Source: Lichenostomus cassidix (lineage: Eukaryota; Chordata; Aves; Passeriformes; Meliphagidae). From it: 64,000 nucleotides of DNA. Where the stretch lies: NCBI GenBank assembly GCA_008360975.2, contig CM039182.1, positions 52,774,491-52,838,490 on the forward strand. The letters run 5' to 3'. Numbering within the stretch: position 1 is the first letter of the stretch; every line of letters starts with the position of its first letter. This document shows positions 1-12,391 of the stretch, one piece after another. The notes beneath the pieces were generated by a model that was not told the DNA's origin, did not search any database, and saw only the letters and a list, made by a program, of their open reading frames with translations. The translations under genes and the position numbers were made by a program.

Positions 1-723
1 AGATGCAGAAGAGTGCAAATAATTGGTAAGGGAAGCTAAAAGTATTAATGAAATTCCATGATCAGTAGATGCTAATTGCAGAAATAAATACTTCTAGTCC
101 CAATTAACTTATAAATCAGGCATAAAAGGAACACCAGAAATACATCAGGTCAAATTCTGTTTGGAATTTTTATGTCAGCAATAATGAAAGAAAAAGAGCA
201 AACATGCATTGTAACTATTTCTGTTCTTTTTTTTCTGTGAAAAAGAAAATGGGAGACTGCACACATGCTTTGCAACAGATTATTTTCAAGTTTAGCAATA
301 ATTACAGATATTATTTGCCATAATGTACTCATGTTAACAAAATGCAGGTCAAATGCATTTTTGCAAACATTTTAAAGGAGCTGACTTCAGTGCTCTGTTA
401 TCATTCAAGTGCTGATTTTTAATATTTGTAAAATAAAGCAAAAATTCAGATAATTAGAAAAAACCCACTTCTTTTCATTACACTCTGTCTGATTCCTAAA
501 AGTTCAGTTACATCAAATAACCTTTCCTAAGTTTAAAACAAGTACAGAAGAATTTACTGCACAGTGGGAGCAGCTTAAAATGGTGCAAAGAATTTTAATT
601 CCACTGAACCTTCCAGTGTCTCAGCATTACAATCTGAATATATAACACGGAACATAATTTTTATTCATTACTGGTAATTGCTAAAAGCAGTGAAAGTTTG
701 GTGTCATAGTAATAGTAATAAAG
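1..723. other. Intergenic DNA, no gene seen
   Basis: AT-rich sequence with no convincing coding region, splice-site pair or recognisable repeat. It ends at the 5-bp target duplication (724-728) of the adjoining LTR. Confidence 0.6.
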
Positions 724-728
724 ATCAC

Positions 729-1336
729 TGTCTTGGGTTACAATGAAAGGCATAACCAAAAGTATGTATTCTACCACCATCTCCAGAAGCTGTTAAAATA
801 GGTGGGGCAGTGTTCTTTATCTTCTCCATGACTCAGGCCTGATAACACCCTCGGGGGAAGCAGCAGCCACTCTGGGGTTTGGGGGGCAAACTCTGCTAAT
901 GGGCCATCAGGGTCTCACTGAATGACTCAGAATTATATCTTTCCACTGTGAGATCACCTGCCCTGAGGGGAGGAAACAAACATTCCTACCTGTATATATT
1001 TGAAGCTTGGAACACCACAAGAGCACTACCACTGGATTCCCAGAGGACAAGAGCTCAAGAACCACCACTGCACCTCCAGTGAAACAACAGACCCTTCTAC
1101 AGGATCATCTCTTTGACAGAACCACATCCATCACTCCAACAGGACTGCTACCACCACCACCACACCGACCAACAGGATGTCAGGTTGTATTCTGCCTTTG
1201 TCAATTTAAGCCAGTGTTTTTGTACTATTGCCTTTACAGTAATTTTCTTATTAAATTGTAGTTCTGATTTGGAATCTCTCGCAAAATATTTGTGTGGAGT
1301 TAATTCCTCCTGCTGGTTTGCCTTCAAACTAGTACA
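729..1336 (+). mobile_element. Solo LTR of an endogenous retrovirus (5-bp TSD)
   Basis: The element starts TGTCTTGGG and ends CTAGTACA, the TG...CA ends of a retroviral LTR. It is flanked by identical 5-bp direct repeats, ATCAC at 724-728 and 1337-1341, as expected for an integrated provirus reduced to one LTR by recombination. Inside are a TATA-like box (TATATAT, 993-999) and an ATTAAA polyadenylation-type hexamer (1250-1255), which set the orientation as +. No internal retroviral coding sequence adjoins it. A 5-bp duplication suits class III (ERVL-like) or some class I elements. The wording of the sequence resembles a bird LTR family that I recognise but cannot name. Short open frames inside it (1007-1261, 1113-1391) are not genes. 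Confidence 0.8.
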
Positions 1337-1341
1337 ATCAC

Positions 1342-4300
1342 TTAGGCAGAGAGCACAACTGACTGTGATCTGTATAGCTGACCTGTCTTAATTGCTAGCC
1401 AAACTTTGCAAGTTCTGCTCAAGTGCATTACAGGTGCCTTAGCACCGTGGCGACCAATGCAATACACCTTTCAACAGAGAATACCTGTCATACTCACAGT
1501 AAATGGCATTTTGCCCCAGAGGAAAAAATTAAGAGGTCACATTAAATAAACAAAATGAGCAAAGCTCTTTGTATTGTATTGCAAAGGACAAATGAAGTGG
1601 TGTTTTTTCTGTCTATCAAAGTATCCTTTTATGTTTGTTTGCTTGTTAGTTTTTTGGGGGGTGGTTTGTTTGCTTGGCTGGTTTTGGTGGTGTTTTGTTT
1701 TGGCTTTGAAGGTTTTGAAGTAGGGACTCAAAATCATAAAGGTTCCAGGAAAAATACAAGAATGATTTAACCTAGGGAGACTGTTCATTGGTGAAAAATG
1801 TACGAAGCTCAAATGATTAGCATTCCAAAGAGAATGTTTGTATGTAATTTTAATGATGGTTTCCAAGTCTCCACAGTAAGAGAAGGCATCAGATAGTAAA
1901 ACATCTCTAACTAGAAGACAAACATGACAGGCTGTCTAACTCAAAGTACTGCCTGTGTTTCCTTCTCTGGTGTGAAAGAATCACTTGCCCTAATGAAATA
2001 ATCCTTGTTTACTACCTAAATTCCTCTTCTCAACTGCACTTCTCTTGAAGGCATTTTTGGCCTGAAAATGACTGAAATATGGAGGCAAAAGTGAACGGCA
2101 GAATCTGTCTCTTCCTTGGTCTTAGGCAACAGGTCAGCAAACACTGATCTCTTAGCAAATAACTAATTAAATTTCTGTCAAAAAATCAACAGTGAAAAAA
2201 AGCCCCTGAAATTTAGCTTATTTGTTTTTTTTATATAGATGTACAAGCAGACAAACATTTTATGTTATCCAAAACAAAAGCATGCAGAAAATGCATAGTG
2301 GAACTTACCAGTGCAGAAATCATCAGAAGAGTATGAGATAGCCTCTATCTGAAACCCTTTAATACATTATACTGTGCATGATGATGTTTTACTATAATAA
2401 ATACCACAAATGTTTTATATTACAAGTGACTTCACCTTATATGGATCCCCTGGAACGTCCCAACTTCCAGTTAAAGATGTTCTCTTTCATCTCCAAATAG
2501 ATGACACCTTCAGCAGGTGTTTGAAATAGGCAGAGACTTGTAGCCTCATAAAGGGGAAAAAGGGCATGATTGGTCAGACTTGGAAAGTAAAAGTTGGTAA
2601 TTATTTTCACGTGACACACAAGAGATGTTATAGAAAAGCTGACTAAAACTGATTATGACTTAGCCAGTCCTCTTCAACAATGATGTCACTTGTTTCTTGC
2701 TTTCTATAAAGTTATGATTAATAAAAGGGGAGGATTATTACAGTAATTTACTCTTAGTGGGCAAGGGGTGACATCAACAGCAGCTGAGCAAACTGACCAA
2801 ACTTCGTTGTGAGTTGCTGAGGGGTTTTTTTCTCTAGCAGTGACTAACAAGGGGCTAACAGCATCTGACAGCACAAAGGGCCCTTAAAAAGAAGGACACT
2901 TTTGGTGGAACTTCTGAATAGGAGTCACAATTTTAACTCTTCTGCTTCATTTTACAGTTGCAAGATGTTTCTTTTGGCCTGCAGAAAGCTCTTCCCTTTC
3001 TCTGTTAATTCAATGAACAAACACCCAGACTCAAAACTGGTCAAAAGCTATCCCATTGGTCTTTTCAACATAAATCTCCATGATCCATATTTTCTGCCTT
3101 ATCCCCTGGTATTGTGATAACTTTTTTCTTCATTCCAAATTACAGAACATTTTTACAGCAGCTTATGCATCTTTGGAGCATGGATTTTGCCAGCAAGAAC
3201 ACAAAAAAGTTAAACATACTATGCAGACTGCTGAGCCTCTGGTCCATCTGTGGGAGAATGCTGTGTTTAATTACATTTTCGTTTTTCAAATTGATAGAGA
3301 CTTATAACAATCCTGTTTGCTATTTAATGTCTGCAAATTTGCCCTCCCTAAAATTAGACTTGGCCACCTGGAAATATTTACCAGCTGAATTGAAATGCTC
3401 ATTTGAAAGGACTACCAGTGTAAATTGAATTCTTACCCCTGTGGAGTAACAGCACTTACATTGTGCTGCCCAGGATATAACTACAGGGCATTCTGAGAGA
3501 AGGTCAGATACTTTTAGCTCTTTCCCTCAGACTAACTTTTTTGTGTGAGGTTTACAGCTTTTGCACTGATAATATATAGGGCATATGACATTACTTTCAG
3601 CTTCTCTGTCCCACAGGCACCGAGAAAACAGTTCCAAAGGGGAGCTGCAAAGGCTGGACATTATATTACCAAAATGTTCCCCAAGATAGAACAATTCAAA
3701 TGCCTTTTCTGAACATTATTAAACAAAGGACAGAGTGTGCAAGCTAACCACTTACTTGTCCAAACAGTAATAACATTGTACTTCTGATTTTTACAAAGAC
3801 TTCTTGAGAGGGAAACAAACAGAATTTTCTAAACTGAATCAGTGAATAATGGTCCCAGTAGTAGTATCTGGAAACTCAGGCAGAAGATGAGCTGAGAAGT
3901 ACTACTGATACTGAAATGGTCAACCACAGATCAGTTAAGTGTATTCTAAATATTTTCTGTCTGAGGCTTTGTGCATCTTCGTGTGTTTTTACAGTTCAGA
4001 AGTAGGTAGCAACATATTTTAGCAAGTGGGAAGAAAAGTTGGGGAACCACTGTAGGTTCCCATTTTCATTCTGACCACAGACTTCTTTGGTAGCCCTGAA
4101 CAGCAATTCCCACCTCATATACTCAAAGTTAAAAAAGTGACATACCTATTTCAAAGGATTAATGACCAATCAGCTGATTTCTGAAAAAATCTATATACCA
4201 AGTATTCATGCTACCAGAGGTCAGTCATTTTTATCCCTTATACTTAGCTTCACTTTTCAGCTAGAACACATTTAAAAGACAAGTTTAGATTCTGTGCAGT

Positions 4301-5394
4301 TCATACTGCATTTTAGCTACTATTGAATCTCAGAATATGCTTGGGAACAGCTAACTTTTTTTTCTGGGATGACCAGATTATCAGCTCATGCCTAAAAATG
4401 TCTTACATCTGTAACTCTGGTAATTTATGTCCAAATATGTCTATATTTGTATGTCCAAATAGCTCATTGTATGTAGAGATCAGGTATTGAAATAGCTAAC
4501 TGTCCCTTAAGCAGTTATTTCATGTGTGTGAGCTGCAGTGCGCAAATGAATCTACTGGGGTAGCTTTTACATGAAAGAATCACCTCCTGACTTTTACCCC
4601 TCTTTCTGAGTCAGATGTCATCCTTCAATTCCAGCATCACAGCCTGTTTCCCCTTCCAGATGCTGACATGCAGCAGACTTCCCATAAGTGTTAGGACACC
4701 CGGCCATACCTGGACAATTCAGACCAACTTTGCAACTAGACAGCAGAGGCAGTATTTCCCAGTGATTCAGCTTTGAGACTATAAGAAAGCAGTCTAATGT
4801 ATACAAAAGATGTTTTCTTAACTTTTCATCTTAACCAGAGCTTGACGTGCTACTTCAGCATCACTGTCTGAGGAAATGTTTCCAATTACCTGTGATCAAA
4901 GTTAACCAATAATCTGATACAGTTTTTTTGCTCTTAAAAGCACTCACCAAAATGACTGCGAGGTGTCTGGATTGAGTTTTTGTATATGACACTTTTCTCT
5001 GTTCTAGAGCAGCAGTTCAAACCCAACCTGTGTCAGTTGTGATTAAACGTGGTTATTCACAAGACTTCCTTTTGTCTGTAATAGACTTCCTTTGAAATTG
5101 GTGGCAAGAGATGAGCTTTTCTGAGAGTGACTCAAGGCAGAAACAGTTAGATCTTACTCTGAATCACCTTCAAGAACTTTCTTCTTTCCACAGCATGGAG
5201 ACAGGAGTGCTTCACTACCATGTAAGGACACTTCCTGAGCAGTCCCACTGGTTGAACATGTAACCCCTTTTTCTCATTCCAACATTGGCAACAGTAGATG
5301 CTATTTGGAGAGAGAATGTGAGCCTGGCTGCGTTCCGCAGGCCTATCCCTTCAAGCTCCCCAGCATCTGCAATTGTCATAATAAGGACGTTAAA
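1342..5394. other. Intergenic DNA, no gene seen
   Basis: About 4 kb of AT-rich DNA. Only short open frames of random character occur here, with no domain that I recognise and no clear repeat family. Confidence 0.5.
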
Positions 5395-5990
5395 AGATGT
5401 GTCCCTGCCTATTCCCTCTGGTAGTTTTTAATGGACCTTCTTGAGTCTTCTGATACTGTCTGCCTCCACAGCCTCCTGTGTCAACAAATCCCAGAAGCTT
5501 AGTCTCCATTGTGTAAGCACTGTATCTGTTTTAAATCTTCTCCTACTAGTTCCAACGTGTTCCCCCTAGTACCGCAGGATTTGGTGGATAACAGTTCAGC
5601 ATTCACCTCATCTACCATCTTCACGTTTTTCTAATCCCAAGCATGTTCTTTCAGCCTTCCCTTCTCCAAGCTGCCCTTCAGTTTCTTGATTAAGCAGCTG
5701 CTCCAAAACCTTAATAGTTTTAGTGTTTCTTCTCCAACTCTATGATGTCCTGCTTGAGATGTGGAGACCAGAACTGCTGACAACATCCACCCTGTGGATG
5801 CACCATATATATAGTGGCAAAATGGCACATTCTGTCTTGATCTCACAATATTCCTAACAATACCTATTTTTTTGTCAGCTTTTTGAACCATCACTGCACA
5901 TTACTTTTTTAAGTTTGGAGACCTCTAAATGATACATCTAAGACTTATCTCTCCCTGGTCTCCTCATGAATACTTACCTGAATGTCACTT
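5395..5990 (-). mobile_element. Ancient CR1/L3-like LINE remnant, antisense
   Basis: The + strand shows a decayed reverse complement of the CR1/L3 3' reverse-transcriptase region. Phrases match the order seen in reptile and bird CR1 elements: a stretch on 'ccctctggtag', a block around 5640-5720 that corresponds to the usual 'CTTCTCCAAGCTG' phrase, then 'GAGATGTGGAGACCAGAACTG' near 5757-5777, and 'TTTTTTTGTCAGCTTTTTGA' near 5869. It is full of small indels and stop codons and has no discernible target duplication, so it is old. Boundaries are approximate. The open frame at 5631-5894 on the minus strand is residue of this element, not a gene. Confidence 0.65.
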
Positions 5991-8900
5991 CTATATTGGC
6001 TATTTACTGATTTGCATGAAAGGATTCACTTCTTTCAGCTCAGCTCCCATTTAAAGCAAGACACTACAACAGGCAGCTCTGCTGAGTGTCTCCAGAACTT
6101 GTTGAACTGAGGGCATGAGCAAGTCTCTGTATCCAAGAATGTGGGTGAAGAAAATTGTCCTGTGGCTGTCCTTGCTGTTCTTCCCTGTGAGCAAGCAAAT
6201 TAAATTATTGTTCAAAACTGTCAATTTGACTCTGATCACGTGAGCTAAATTCAGTTTAAGGGTCAAAAAAAAGAGCTAGAACTAGCCCCCTCAAAAAAGA
6301 ATCTGCTTTATGAGAAACATCTGAACCCTTCTTTGTTGTTTTTATACTTCCTAGATGCTTGGTTAGTGTCCCTGAATGGACAGCTTCAAAGGAGCAATTA
6401 AAAAATGTGTGCATAGACACACAGTTGAGCCCTGTTTGCACACAAAAACTTTATTCTGAGCTACCTTATGTCACCCCATTTAGAGGAGTCATCATGAGGG
6501 CATGACACCAATAAGCAGACAATGAATAAAGAAAATAACTGTTTATAAGTTCATAGTTGGCATACAAAAGTTATTGAAGAGGAACTGATATTTTAGGCAG
6601 CTGGCCATCACTGCTGCCTATCAACCCTCTGTTCCCCCAGCTGTTACTGGGTATAATAAAGCTCGTTTTAAAAGCACTTCTCCAAGACCTATGAGCTTGG
6701 CAGGTACTATTTTGTGCTTACTGATAAACGGGCTTAAACCTAGTTGTTTCTGCACATTTTAATCTGTAAGTAGACACCAGGCAAGGAGGTATTTAACTGT
6801 CTACATGTTACAGGTCCCACCTGCACTGAACTACAAGTATAAAATTTCAGCCATAAAATGTAAAGTCACATGAGAAAATTTAACAGAATTGAATTAGCAA
6901 ATTAAATCCAGATTGCAGTTTCTCATATCCATTCCAAAAGTTCGGCTTCATGCTACCAAGTAAAATCTCAAGTGCTATAACCCCAGATTTGAGGAAAGAT
7001 CTGAGATAAATTCTCAAAGCATATGTAGGTTTACATTTGAACCTGGAATCTCAGCGTAATCTCCAGTGCTTGTTAAAATAGTGTTGGGGCAGGTGGTATA
7101 TGCATAGGGAAGGGGACCAGCTGCATTATGTCAATAAATGATGACCATTCATTGTACTTTCCTCATGTCCCTACATGAGGGGAAATGTTCTCTGTAATTT
7201 CTTGTGTTTCCCTCAAAATAATAATTGAACCCAACCCATCCCTCAGATTTAACCTGGATCTGTCATGAAAATGAGTCCAAACGTTATTTTAAATAACCCG
7301 CTTGAAAACCAGTGACCATGAGAAACAAAACAGCAGCAAGGCCTTGTTTGTCATTTTTAACCCACAGATCTCAGAAGATATTGATCCTTTCAGCTTTACA
7401 GATGGGGACATGAGGTACTTGTCCTCAGCAGTTGATAGTAGAGCCATAAAACCCAGATTTCCTGGGTCCCCATCTAACACTCTATTCAGTAAACAATTGT
7501 AAGCAGTCAGGCTTCTTCTTAACATTTTCACTGCAGAATGCTATCCACAGGGATTTCCTCCACAGGGAATTCACAATGACAAAGCAGCAACAATGAAGAA
7601 GATCAAGACACACTTTTTAATTCTCTTGTTGGTGTCCTCAGTATTTCACTTATGTCAATTCTCTGCTGGTTACTCTCACAGATGGGAATATCTGCTGCTG
7701 TGTGACACTGCAACTTTTCCCAATGGCCTGTACATGATGACTACCTTGGAAGAATTGCCCGTGTAACCTCTTGTTGAGTTCAGCTCAACAAAAAAGGAAA
7801 GCTTATGAGCTTCATTCAATTCCCTCCCACACACCAGCAGATTTATAAGTAATCAAAACTTAATACGCAAAATGTATCTCCATCATTGAGGGAGCTAAAC
7901 CAAGATGAAATTGGACCTTTCATACAAGAAGAAAACTGGGATCTGTTTTTAAAAGGAAAAGCCAAAACCCAAACATTAATATGTAAAAGTTAAATTAAGC
8001 AAATAGACTTTACATCAGATCTTCTACTGATGTAATTCAATCTCTGAAGTCAGAAGAGCTACACCAATTCTTAGTAACTAAGGGTCCAACGTTCCTCTTG
8101 CAAACACAGTCGTAAATCTTCCTAAAATCCACGGGCAATATTACTTTGGGAAGTACACCAGTGAATAATCATCTGAACAGCTTTTACCTAAGACATGATT
8201 TTTTGTTTCTCTTTCCACCCACCAATGATTATACTTATCCTCAGAGTCAAAGCTTGATTCAATTGCCTTCTGCTCCCACAGTCAGCACTAAGTTCAGTGG
8301 CATCAAGAGCTGGCCCTAAAAGCTAAGACATAACAGGAGTCTGTAACTTACACTGTTGTGTGTGCTGTGATTTGATTAACTGTAGTAAAAGGAACACAGA
8401 ACAGAGAATGCAGGGCTTGTCAGAGAAATAAACCATTTCCCATTATTCTGAAGTTGGTCCAAAGATGTCTTTGATAAAACTCCACTGACTGAAGTACAAT
8501 TACATAAGAAATTATTTTGATGTATACTTTGAACAACAGTCAAACTTTTCAACAGCATGCAAATTAATTTAGTGGACTTTCAGTAGGAGTTTTAATTCAC
8601 CTGTAAATGTTAAATGCTGCTCCAAGTTAAGCCATAAATTTTTCACTCTCCTTGGAGCCAAATAGGATCTGTCACCTGGCGGTCCTTCCCTCTGGGGTTT
8701 AAATCATTGACGTGACTCTAATCATAATCTCCAAATATCTTTGAATACAGCATGCCTCAAGATATTTTACATATTACAGAACTGTTTCTCAAGAAAAAAG
8801 ATTCCTTTTGCAGTAATGTACTGAAAAGTCACCTGTCAAATCAACAAGCTCTGTGAACAACTTTAGTGCTTTATACTGCTCTCTCCAGTTATAATTTAAC

Positions 8901-10502
8901 TCCATGCTCTCTCTATAAATTCAAGAAAATTCTCTTTGTAAATAGGTTTTTCCCAAGTGAAGTTTTGAACAAGCTCTGATTATAACACATATTTGTGTCA
9001 TATCACATCACACTAGTAACACCATCTATATCACCTGGCTCATGTATTCATATGACTTGACTTTTATTTTTAAGTGTAAGAAGGCAACACGTATGCTAAA
9101 ATAACATGGACATGAAATATCTTTGTGAAAACGCTCTGTTCCGTGGGTTGGCAAGAAAAAAAGATCAATGAGTGACATGTCAGAAGACTTAGGTATAGTT
9201 TTGAAAGAAAATTAACATACTTGCTTCTGTTAGTCAATTGACTTTACATAAGGTTCTTGTAAAACAGAACTGATCCTGCCCCCCTCTAGAAAGTGTCATC
9301 CATCAATACTAAAAAAAAAGCAAGAACTTGTAAGCTATTATTTACCCTATCCTCTAGACCGAGTTCTTATCCTCAGATGAACTTTATATTTTTACCAGCT
9401 CACTAATTATTATTGAAATCACTGACCCCTCTAAAGAGCACATAAGCATTTGAGTTAGTAGCAACAGCAAGACCAGCCTTAATTGGTCCTCTTACATAAA
9501 AGCAGAAACATAAAACTTCTAAATATAAGTTTCTGACATATCTTTTCTTACTATTACAGGAAAATTAGGTACAACAGAGTGAAATTCCAGCTGATTTCCA
9601 CAGAAACCTGTGCCAATGTGTTTTCTAGTGGCTGCTCTTCAAAGCAGGGATGGAGACGGACAGATATGGTTGTATGCAATTTGGGAATACAAAGAAGTCA
9701 GTAAATCACACATTATCCACTGAGTGAATAATGAAGTGGTATTGGGCCACTTTTTAAAAATGTTTCGTAAGATAAAATCCACAATTAGGAAAAAAAAAAG
9801 AAAAAGAGAGAGACAGGTTGCTGGAATACTAACCTTTCTTTCTCAGTCCCATTCCTTTAGTTATTTCTGATCCAGCAGGAAAATAAAATATGCCTCTGAG
9901 CCAGCAAGATAGGCTTAGCATCACTGCAATGTTTTATGTGGTCTCAATTGGTGGTATCAGAATTTAAATTAGAAATCCCAGTTTCACTAAAGGAACAATG
10001 ATTATCTGGACTCTGAAGCTGACAGTAAAAAAAAAAAATCAGAAAGAAAGAAAAAAACCAAACGCAGCTACAGTCTTTCCCAAGAGCAATTGCCCTTTCT
10101 GGCAGGAAGGGGTAAAAATAGAGGCAGCTCATTAATATGGCTTGGCAGTGCTTAATGGCAGCTGGTCTGAAGAGTTAGATCAGTGGGTCTTTCCAGCAGT
10201 ACTCCCGGACCACTGCCAGCAGGTGTTGCTGTGTTCAACAAAATGAAAACGAGTGTGGGGGGATGGGGAGAAAAATATTTATAAAGAGAGAAATAGGTGT
10301 GAAAAAAAATTAGTCACTGAGTAAAGCTTTCATTAGGCCTTTGGTAAAGCTATACACAAACTCCCCGAGGCAATAAGGAGCATGCTCTGAAATGAATAAT
10401 GCTTTTCACTTCTCCTAAACTCCTTTCAGAAGTTATCCTGCGCTATAAATCACATACATGCTTGCTGTGCTTCACTCGGTAGCTTTCTCGTTTTGTCACA
10501 GA
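5991..10502. other. Intergenic DNA upstream of INHBA, no gene seen
   Basis: AT-rich sequence with scattered A-runs and no supportable gene. A degenerate ancient repeat motif is noted separately at 8021-8085. Confidence 0.5.
8021..8085. repeat. Possible relic of an ancient amniote interspersed repeat
   Basis: Contains 'GATGTAATTCAATCTCTGAAG' followed by 'GAGCTACACCAATTC', which resembles phrases common in old noncoding repeats of reptiles and birds (tracts around 'gacttcaatggagttacacca'). The family is not identified. Confidence 0.3.
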
Positions 10503-10670
10503 CCACACACTTTGGCCCCGGGGATCGTGTGCCCCGCCGCCGCAGTGGAGCAGTTCGGTGCGGCTGGGTGCTGCCCCAGGAGGGGTGACAGTCCCGTCAC
10601 AGGCGGCACACGGCTGCTGCGAGCAGAGCACTGAACCTCCCTCCAAGGAGAAGAGAGCTCCGGCACTCCC
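10503..10670. promoter_or_regulatory. Small CpG-dense patch upstream of INHBA
   Basis: By eye this stretch holds about 12 CpG dinucleotides within roughly 160 bp, including CCCGCCGCCGC, in a region that otherwise has almost none. It lies about 1.8 kb upstream of the INHBA TATA box. It could be a small CpG island, an enhancer or a distal promoter, for INHBA or for an antisense transcript. Two overlapping minus-strand open frames here (10443-10742, 10496-10774) look like a by-product of GC content. No function can be proven from the sequence. Confidence 0.35.
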
Positions 10671-10988
10671 AGGGCAAGTTTTCCATTCTCCATAAAACCA
10701 ATGCAACGCAAGGTCTCTTGCTGAGAATATGTCTGCTGCCAAATTGCAACAGGCACTGCACTACCAGGACGCAACTAATTTCAGAGTTTTGGGATGTCAG
10801 TTAAAACCAGACTCAGCCTGGTCCTGAGAAAAACAGGAGTGCAAGGTGGAGAACTCCTTTGCCAAAACTTGGGTTTAGGATCCCCACTAAAAATAGGGTC
10901 CTGAGACTAACTAGGTATATATGTGTTCATTATCTATTTCTTGAAGAAACTGTCTCACTGTTCCCGAAAAAAAAAAGAGGGGAAAAAG

Positions 10989-11020
<32 letters not shown>

Positions 11021-12189
11021 GCTGCTCTTTGTAACAACTGGAACCACCAAACTCAGATTGTAGGAAAGCTACTGAAACCTTTTTCACTTTTATTATATGC
11101 ATATTAAATGCATATAAAAATGGGAAACAAAACAACCTATCTGGTCATATGTTTCCCATTAACTTCTGATTTTTTTCTCATTCTACCAAAGCTGTTGTGC
11201 GAATATAGCACACACACCAGTTGGGATCAACACTTCTATGAGGACTCCCTGGTATCGCTGTAAATTGAAAGTTTGAAATCTTTCTTCTCTGATCCAGGTC
11301 AGCCATATTCCAAGACAGATTAAATTTACATTGCCAACAGGACATAAAAATGCAATTATAAGTACGATTGAGGCCAAAAAAAAAATCTGAAGGATGGGGA
11401 TTTTCTGGTAATCAGTGGGTGTTATGAATGAGTAAAGACTGCATGATCATGCCATTTGTCATAAACGGTACCACATAAAGACAGTTATTATATTTGTTTA
11501 AGAAAGGAGATGGATTTTGGATTTACTTTTGACCTTTTATATATTATTTCTGTACTGCCTAATTGGCATAGTTATTTCTGATTTTCATTAATGTAAATTG
11601 AAATAAAAATTGCTTTTTATTTTATTCCACAAGTGTTAATACCACAGTTGCAAAAAATGTGACCTGTCATTCATTGTAATTTATTTTTAGATGTCTAAAC
11701 TGTTTTTAATAGCGTGATGCAATCTGCACGTCAAGGAGCCAGGAGACTTGGACAGGAGAAATATGATTCATTTTTTTTAAGAGCTTAAAAGGGATTCCTA
11801 ATTTAAACAGAAGGACATATTTATTCAGAGATTGAATTTAAAAAAACACATCCACAGCAAAAGAATTCTTACTCAAATGCATTTTCCTGAATTTGAAAAG
11901 AATCCAAATTTGCAGAAAGATTATCTGGTATATCCTTAAGTATCTAAGAAGAAAACAATTTGCAAAATAATAAGTATCTGGCAAATACTGCAGTTGAAAT
12001 AATAAGTGTTATCTACATCTAATAATATCTGTATCTAGCTAAGCAATACAAGTTGGAGTATGTATTTCTGACTCATAATGTTTGCTTTGTCTGATTTTTA
12101 AGTTCTATTCTTTAAATGGATGCAGTGATCAACACTATGTATGACTCCTGTCATACAGGAGTTTCATTAGATTACCAGAAGTATGTCTC
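10671..12189. other. INHBA upstream flank, no gene seen
   Basis: AT-rich sequence leading into the INHBA promoter. It contains a poly-A run but no coding region. Confidence 0.5.
10989..11018. repeat. Poly-A run, 30 bp
   Basis: Uninterrupted A homopolymer preceded by an A/G-rich stretch. Length is likely to be polymorphic or error-prone in assembly. Confidence 0.9.
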
Positions 12190-12324
12190 ATACAGGAAAA
12201 AGTCAGTTGCTGATGTAACAGGATTAACCAATCCAGCACAGTGACCGGCCCACTTTTGACAGACGTTATATGTGAGTGTACACATGAGAAGTACAGTATA
12301 AAGCTTCGCATTATAAATACCACA
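12190..12324 (+). promoter_or_regulatory. INHBA: INHBA core promoter with TATA boxes
   Basis: Two TATA-type boxes are visible, TATAAAG at 12297-12303 and TATAAATA at 12312-12319. Upstream are a CCAAT box (12228-12232) and a CRE/AP-1-like site TGATGTAA (12211-12218). The stretch GTACAGTATAAA at 12291-12302 matches, as I recall it, the very start of the human INHBA mRNA, so this is probably the orthologous promoter. The mammalian gene is known to respond to cAMP and phorbol ester through CRE/TRE-type elements, which would fit the TGATGTAA site. The exact transcription start is not visible, but about 12325-12345 is expected from the TATA spacing. Confidence 0.65.
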
Positions 12325-12391
12325 AAGACGAACTTCAGCAGTTCTTAATGCACAATACAGCAGTCTCCTTCTGAGAGTCAGGACTAGAGAG
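12325..12391 (+). other. INHBA: INHBA noncoding exon 1 (5' UTR)
   Basis: The start is approximate. The end is a good splice donor, GAG|GTAAAA with GT at 12392-12393. Joined to the acceptor at 15057-15058, the exons read GGACTAGAGAG then AGAATTTGCTG, closely matching my recollection of the human INHBA 5' UTR (GGGACCAGAAAG then AGAATTTGCTG). The upstream part also aligns by eye with the recalled human leader (AATACCA and CTTCAGCAG-type phrases). RNA evidence is needed to confirm it. Confidence 0.6.
12348..12374 (+). other. Eight-codon upstream ORF in INHBA exon 1
   Basis: An ATG at 12348 opens an eight-codon frame that ends at TGA 12372-12374, wholly inside the predicted noncoding exon. If transcription starts upstream of it, it would be a minimal uORF before the INHBA start. 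It is the only ATG in the spliced leader as modelled, because 15059-15191 contains none. It may be chance. Confidence 0.3.

Noticed and set aside
1007..1391. Two overlapping + strand open frames with proline/threonine-rich content
   Set aside because: Both lie within or run off the solo LTR at 729-1336 and match no retroviral protein.
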